From assembly GCA_037447655.1 (NCBI GenBank), contig JBBHKE010001216.1, positions 1 to 60,029 of the forward strand: 60,029 nt of DNA, given 5' to 3'. Shown here piece after piece: positions 54,031 to 60,029 of the stretch; within the stretch, counting starts at the first letter, position 1; each line of letters opens with the position of its first letter. The notes under the pieces are model-generated. The model saw nothing but the letters and a program-made list of their open reading frames with translations. It was not told where the DNA came from and did no database searches. A program made the translations under genes and the position numbers. Origin of the DNA: Zygnema cylindricum. Taxonomy: Eukaryota > Streptophyta > Zygnematophyceae > Zygnematales > Zygnemataceae.

Positions 54031-57000
54031 AAAGAAAAGAAATAAAAATCAGATTTGAAAACCGCTTTCGATATTTTCCGAAATCAGAAGATGTAAAACC
54101 AGAAACCTGAATTATGCTGAGCGAATGTCAGGTGGCAAATTTATGTTTCTAAGAGTGAAAAATTGAGGAAAGAAAACGGGGTTTAAATAAGGACCTTTAG
54201 AATCTGAACCCCAATGCATGAGGCCATAACGAGTAAAATTTCGTAAAATTTCCAACCTCTCACTTGCGCTGATATCCCAATGCCTCTGTTCCTTGATCTC
54301 TGTGAGAAGCCAAGGCTGAAAATGCCATAAAAAATCACAAAAACAGCCAGAAAATTAGAAGGGACAGGGAGAGTGAGAGGAAACAGGGAAAAGAGAAGGG
54401 CAAGAAGAAGAAGAAAGAGAGAGAAAAAGAGAGGAACAGAGTAGAAGGAGAGGGAGAAGGAACGGGAAGAGCAAGGAGGAGGAGGGGGAGAGGGAGGGAG
54501 GAGCGACAAAAGAGGGGCAAGGAAAGGAGAGAGAGAGGGAGAAACTAAAGAGAAGGGGGAGAGAGGAGGCAGAAAAAGAAAACAAAAAGGTACGGCAATA
54601 CAGGCTCTCACGTACTTTTATTAGTGCCCCACGGGCAACCATGGCGGAGTCTACATGTGCTCCCTCTCCGTTCAGTCTCTCATTCCACTCTGTGTAGGAG
54701 AAAACATCTCCATTGCCAATAACCTTCAGCCATCCCCCATTGGTGTGATATTTGTCACAATTTCATCGGAAGGTGATTCCAATCCACATCAAAATGGTAG
54801 TGATTGACAATGTACCTGAAGAGGGCAGAGAGGTGGGCCGCCTCTCTTCATCCCGCACAAATTTCCATCCCAGCATTGTATACAAAATATCAACACTATC
54901 AAAGTGTACGCAGAGAGTGGAGAAATGAGGTTACTATCTGACAGACATTGAAGGTAGTTCTAGTTTCCACACTAACACAAAGGTTGAAAGTGCACCCGAA
55001 GAGAGGAAAGAGGACGCTTCTCCAGCAACACTTTTGGACGTGGTAGTCTACACAAAAATCCACTAATAATGATGGAAGGTATACCTGGAGAGGGGAGAGA
55101 GGAGGCTTCGCTCTTGCACACATTTAAATGTAGTTCTAGTTTACATAAAAACTCCACACTACAAATGGTGGAAAGGGCAGAGAGCATGTTCCTCTCCTGC
55201 ACACCTCTGGCCTAAATGCAAAGTCTACCTGGAGGGAGGAGAGAGGAGGCTTCTCTCCCGCACACATATGGAAGCAGTTTCAGTTTACCCAAAACATCTA
55301 GACTAAGAGTGGTGGAAACTGTAACAAACGAGAGGAAAGAGGAGGATCTTTCCAGCAATACTTTTGGACGTAGTAGTCTTCACAAAAAACCACTCTGATA
55401 ATGATGTAAGGGTGTACGTAAAGAAGGGAGAGGAGGCTTCTCTCCCCCACACAGTTGCATGTAGTTTTAGTCTACATAAAAGTTTCATACTAAGAATGGT
55501 GGAATGGGCAACGAGCGTGCTTCTCTCCCGCAGACATTTGACATAGTTCTGAAAAAAAAACCCACGACAGTGGTGCAAAGTGCACCTGAAGAGGGGAGAG
55601 AGGAGGCTTCTCTCCCGCACACATTTGGACATAATTCCAGTCTGCTTGTCTGCTGTACCGTTGTTGTCGACTGCGTCCATGGATTGTGACAGCTGTCACA
55701 CCCCACTCGGAGAACCGAGGCATTAAGGGGTGGACACATGTTTTGCCTTCCTGATAAGCCATCCTCACCTACAAGAATCCAGTCCCCACTCCTCTTTCTG
55801 TCAGTTTACTCCCTCCCTCCCTCACTCCTTTTGCATCAGATTGGTCCAATTTGCTTACACACATTTTGCAATGGCAAATGAAAAGGAAGGAATGCTTTTT
55901 TTTTTTTTCACTATGCATGTACATTTGCAAGGAGTCAAAAATGGGATTTACAGAACAATATTTTCTTATTTTTTGGTGGATATGGACCAATATCTGAAAA
56001 AGAATTTGGTGGCTCACACTGGTAGAGGTGATTAGCTGCTAAAGAACAGTCACTTGCAATGTACCATTTTACACTTCATACATGATGTTTCTCCAGATGT
56101 GTATATTCAAATCCTCGGTCTCAGTGATGTAAGGTTATTGAAAAGACACAGAATATTTGAGATAGACAAGCAAGCTTAAAGTAATTCCAAAAATACAACA
56201 CAGCAAGTCATCCCAACTTCCCCTACATAAGGTTTCCTTCCGTTCATACTTCACCAACCTGTATACTTTTCTTTTTTTTCCACAGCCAGCCCGAAAAAGA
56301 CAACCAAATAAAGCAAACTGAGGATTTCTCTAATAAACAAAGAAAAAAAATCTGTGAATTTTCCTGACAACAAAACAAAAACGTGAGGATCTCCCTTACT
56401 TTAACTGTGAGTGCGCTTTCAATGCTTGCTGATGTCGCACGAATGCATTGCTCCATTTTCATTGGCTTAGTGAGGAGATAAGATCCTGCAAACTGTGAAA
56501 CAGACGAATAAGAGAATGCCACATGGCGTCTGTCAGATTTAGAAAGCAATCTCAAAAAATCTTGCAGGAACATCATTTCTGGACATGCTTTACCGATCTA
56601 GCGTCCTTCTCATCAGCAAAGGCCACACTATTTCTGGTATCGCAGTTGAAACAAACTCTGTTTAGAAGACAACATGAGCTAATGTGGACAGAACCTGAAA
56701 TATAACAATTACCTGAAATATTGTGCACAGGCATTGTACCCATGCAAGGAACTTGGCGACAGAATCCACACTAATTACAGTGAAAGTTTTTTGAGACACA
56801 CAGCAATATCTTCGAGTGAAATTAATTGAAAAAGTGATAGTTTTAGGGGGGCACATTACACATTTTATGTATTTCTGTCGTACTTTGCTTATGAAATTTG
56901 TGCAAGAATAAGACCCAGCAGACCCACAGTAGATCCCAATAGACCTCTTACATTAAGTATTTAGACCATGCTAGTTACATGCTCAGTTTTTGAAATATCC

Positions 57001-59730
57001 ACACAAATTACATGCTCGGTTTATGTGTGTTCTCAGGCGCTAGGCAAACCTCTGGCAGGCCACCCAATTAGTCTACCGTATACCCCACAATTTAGGGTAT
57101 GAGAGAAGTTCTCTACCTTGTTGACAACGATGTCGATGGGACATCCCATATTGATGTCGATAAAATCAACATCGCACTCCTTTTCAATGATTTCGGCCGT
57201 TCTTGACAAAAGGTCAGGATGAGCTCCACATATTTGAACCCCAAACACATCTTCACTTGAGTGTCGACGAAGGAGAGCCCATTCAGAAGCTTGACCCTAC
57301 ACACTCATCAAGAACAAGCTTCACTTGTCACAACGGACCCTACCCTTCACAGACAACAATGCGTGATCAGTTGTGTAATTAAAGAATACACCGTGTACCG
57401 CTACTAGAGTAAAAAAATTATAAACGGGAATGAAAAATTCGTATGTTTTTTTGGCACCTCCTGGAATAAGAGTTATCAACATTATTTTGTGGTCAGTGCC
57501 CCCTCTTCCCTTCCCAGAAAAAAAAAGGGACCCTGAATTATGGCTATAAACTTTAGATAAAGAAGAACTGAATGATAACATGGTAGTGATAAAAGTCCAA
57601 ACTCAACACTTTAGCTCCTATTATCCACGCTAATTGGCAAAAGCAAACAGCGGTGAAATAAAACAGAGGTGTTGTTGGTAGAAAGACACTCCAGATTTTA
57701 TTGATGCTAGACAAAAGCCTGACCATAGGCTATCCACACTATATCGAAACCAGTGTCGTACCCGTCTTGCTCTCGGTTGACCCCATAAAAGGGGATAACA
57801 CCTATCTATTGCGAATCAAAAAAAGGACAGGAGACTCTGTAATTCCGCTGTAAAATATGAACTTCAGTTTTTTCCCAAACTAAAACAGAAAAACAAAAAC
57901 TGTTTTAGGTTTTTTTCTTTTTTAGACTTGATAAAGCCTGTAACTAAAGAAAACCCACCTGAAGAAGGTTGGTACACATAGCCATCTCCCCACAAGTGAT
58001 ATCCGCCCCAAGGTCTTTACAAATTCTCCGAAATGGTAAGTTTCCTACAGTGGTCAAAGGGGCTAAATAAATCTTTCTCCTAAAATCCACAAGTTTCTTC
58101 TCTTTGGGCAAGAGCTTCAACTCCTCTCCATCTCCTACGACTCCACTATCCCCATACCTCCCATTTGACTCTAGAACCTTATCACTTTCTCCTTTCTCCA
58201 TCATCTCCTCTTTTGATATTTTACTTATCTCAATTGCAGTGACCTTTGCCTTCTTTGCATTTTTTCCATCAAAATTTTCAGCCACAACTTCCAGACCAGA
58301 TTTGTCTCCACCTGTGTAAATTTCTCCTGAAAACTTCCTTTTTCCACTGTCAAGAACACCATCTGAAGCCGTTGTTTCATCAGATCCTTCGGCACATATT
58401 TGTCCCTCATTTCCAGGATCTCCAGCCCTATTTTCCATGACTAAATTAACGTTTTCTGTCATTTGAGCATCGTTCTTCAAAATTTGATCTTTCTTTCCCT
58501 CACTGCCCAAATTAACTTCATCTCCCTCGACAGCCATTTCCATACCATTTGAAACTTCATGAACATCTTCTTTCCCGATCAGAGGACCAACCATTTCATC
58601 CTCTAACTTCGCTTTACTTTGTTCTGGTAACTGTTTGGAACGTTGAGTTTTTCCACCACGCTGTTAATACCACACACACAAAAAGAATCACAACAACTAC
58701 ATTAGATTCTTGAAAAAAAGTTACAAGCGCGCATAAATGACAGAGAAAGGACAAAAGATGAATCATTCAAGCAAGTGAGAGGAGTCCAATTTTGCCTTCA
58801 AAACATATGACCTTGTTGCACTACTGTATTCTCGAGTCCTCAACCCGTGTAAATGTTTTTGGAAGTTACAAAAAATCCTTAAAACACACCAATTCACCAT
58901 AAATTGTACAGTGTGGCAGACGAATATCATTTATTTTAAACTAATGAGTAATGATGTTTCTTGGGATCTAAAAGCATCACAAATAAAAATGCAAGAACTT
59001 ACATTAGAATTACACAATTGAACTAACCAGCTGCACCCACATTAACTTCAGTAAGCACTAACTTACTGTTCGAGTTCGAATAAATTTTTATTCGAAATAT
59101 CTACAGCAAACCACACATTTTGGTACAATTATTCCGAACCAGGTGCCTTGCATTCAGTAGAATATGAGCCGACCAAAACAGATTCAAAGAATTCGCCTTA
59201 AAAAAAACCATTGAACAGAATCAGTCCATAAATAGTGTGAACACATTAATGACCGTGAATAGCGAAATCTCAAATCTTGAATCTAATTTTTGGAGACTGA
59301 CCAATAGTCCCATAGATCGAAGTGTCAAATCTGCCCGTGGAGTTTCAACAGTATGCTTCCAGAGCTGTCGCTGCAATTCTTTGCTCAAAACATTTCGTTC
59401 ATCGTCGAATTTCCTTGTCTTCTCGTCCTCTATGATTCCAATTTTCCCATTCTCCGTTGACCCTAAATGCCCATTTTCCACAATGTTTACAATGGCCAAA
59501 TTTAGTCGAGTCGATTCTGTCACTTCCGCGGACGAAGAGGGTAGAATCAAAATCTCTCCCTCGTTATTATCCCCGCCTGATATTTTGATGCTCACTTTCT
59601 CTCCTTCCTCTCCCTCTCCGGTTGTCGTTTGTTTTGTTTTATGGCTTCCCAAAAAACGGCATGCGAGCCCATATGGACATGGATAAGACCGATCCAAAAA
59701 AGGACATATTCCAGGGAGATCTGACGGTTT
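52914..59730 (-). CDS. DUS3: tRNA-dihydrouridine(47) synthase, Dus3 (first exon(s) outside window)
   Basis: A flavoenzyme reducing U47 in tRNA, with an N-terminal CCCH zinc-finger module. Nine exons: 59730-59302, 58660-57959, 57296-57117, 56492-56400, 55768-55586, 54723-54616, 54315-54195, 53962-53795, 53012-52914. The start has the second finger, [20 protein letters not shown], then [20 protein letters not shown]. The core follows: [47 protein letters not shown] (catalytic Cys of MGCP), [16 protein letters not shown] (Lys), [18 protein letters not shown] (His), [19 protein letters not shown] (FMN phosphate), [72 protein letters not shown], stop. Order and spacing follow the plant enzyme. The exon 53962-53795 does not keep frame. 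The second exon has a ~150-residue acidic insert. Confidence 0.95.
53130..53600. repeat. Dispersed repeat family, copy 3
   Basis: CCAGTACGGTACCGTCATGT, then TATAATGAAATATTCTG, GTACCAACTGTTTAACATTG and GTGCTCGGTCAAGATTTGGC correspond in order to the copies at 45870 and 49430. It lies in the last Dus3 intron. Confidence 0.6.
53737..53779 (+). repeat. G-rich tract with a run of about 19 G
   Basis: Uninterrupted G at 53748-53766, flanked by GAGGGGGAGGGGAA and AGGGAGAGGG. It begins 16 bases downstream of the Dus3 donor at 53794 (C-rich on the sense strand). Quadruplex formation on + is likely from composition. Confidence 0.9.
53970..54045. repeat. (GAAA)n tract next to the Dus3 acceptor
   Basis: AAGAAAGAAAGAAAG units on +, that is a TTTC pyrimidine tract directly before the acceptor of the exon starting at 53962 on -. 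Confidence 0.9.
54355..54585. repeat. GAGG/GAAG purine tract in Dus3 intron
   Basis: About 230 bases of AGAGGGAGGAG-type purine words between the exons ending 54616 and starting 54315. The Ser/Leu/Pro open frames on - here are low-complexity artefacts. Confidence 0.85.
54812..55620 (-). repeat. Tandem array of exon-end/splice-site copies in a Dus3 intron
   Basis: The last ~40 bases of the exon ending at 55586 plus its donor (on -: GCGGGAGAGAAGCCTCCTCT, then CTCCCCTCTTCAG, GTGCAC) recur, diverged, about every 85-90 bases across the next intron. Clear copies end near 55416, 55229, 55084, 54995 and 54816; weaker ones lie near 55500, 55325, 55170 and 54905. Most keep a pyrimidine tract, CAG or similar, then GT. 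The real next exon starts at 54723. Confidence 0.82.
55769..56399. other. Dus3 intron
   Basis: Ordinary intron sequence without a recognised repeat or gene. The other long Dus3 introns (56493-57116, 57297-57958 and 58661-59301) are likewise unremarkable. Confidence 0.6.
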
Positions 59731-60029
59731 CTGGGAGAAAGAGAGGGAGGGCAGAAAGGAGAGAGGCAGGGGCAGAGGCAGAGGGAGCGGGAGTAGGAGG
59801 AGGAGAGGGAGGGGGGGAGGGAGTTGGAGGAGAGGGAAGGGGAGTAACAATTGTCAGTACAGCGAGAAAAATGTCCTGAATGGAAAGGAAAAACAGGACA
59901 AGATACAGAAAAACAACCAGCAAAACGATTAAGCTCTAGAGAAAAAAGTATATATTATACTGTGGTTCAGTCAAAAAAGGTCCAAAAATCAGTATTATCC
60001 CGACAAGGGAGGGGGAGGGGGAGGGAGAG
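59731..60029. repeat. GGGA-rich tract and intron at the right edge
   Basis: 59735-59845 is purine-rich on +, forming the pyrimidine tract before the first visible Dus3 exon. 60005-60029 is another GGGA tract. The upstream Dus3 exon(s), including the expected first zinc finger and start codon, were not found here. Confidence 0.7.

Noticed and set aside
54183-54642. Minus-strand Ser/Leu/Phe-rich frames as membrane proteins
   Set aside because: They overlap Dus3 exons in other frames and the GAGG tract; compositional artefacts.

Overview
The window is nuclear DNA from a eukaryote with many small exons, GT-AG introns and long repeat-filled introns. The best family matches are plant-type: a GRV2-like RME-8 C-terminus, a B3 transcription factor of the LEC2/ABI3/VAL kind, a plant-style PITH protein and a plant-style Dus3. 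I infer a green plant lineage, most likely a streptophyte alga because of the large introns, the GA/CT microsatellites and an algal/animal-style copia primer site. The species is not determinable from the sequence.

Layout: 243-3364 (+) is the 3' end of a DNAJC13/RME-8/GRV2 gene. 5217-16134 (-) is a complete nine-exon B3 gene (predicted 1535 aa; my exon chain keeps frame throughout). 16135-35033 has no convincing host gene; it holds a 2476-bp direct duplication (20259-22734 and 23333-25808), a long pyrimidine-rich stretch, and a broken copia element in which most of pol lies on - while a second RNase H end lies on +. 35034-48886 (+) is a PITH-domain gene (PITHD1/At2g25950 type) whose first exon was not found. 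One of its introns is 7.3 kb and contains a complete 5.5-kb LTR element with a 5-bp target duplication, a copia half-tRNA primer site, a gag remnant and no visible pol; another intron carries a short TIR element. 48887-52913 is convergent intergenic DNA with a MITE, LINE tails and diverged repeats. 52914-59730 (-) is tRNA-dihydrouridine synthase Dus3, lacking only its first exon(s), which lie beyond the right edge; one exon has an apparent frameshift.

The four host genes have unrelated housekeeping or regulatory roles (endosome sorting, transcription, proteasome-associated PITH protein, tRNA modification) and show no operon-like logic. The most unusual items are: the array of exon-end/splice-site copies inside a Dus3 intron; the non-autonomous LTR element with mosaic LTR divergence; the inverted copia chimera with an in-frame 51/52-residue repeat; the B3 gene in which CCCT-type microsatellites have become protein; and a MITE family found both singly and inside the large duplication. 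All exon calls are by eye from reading frame, splice phase and family similarity; none is supported by transcripts here.
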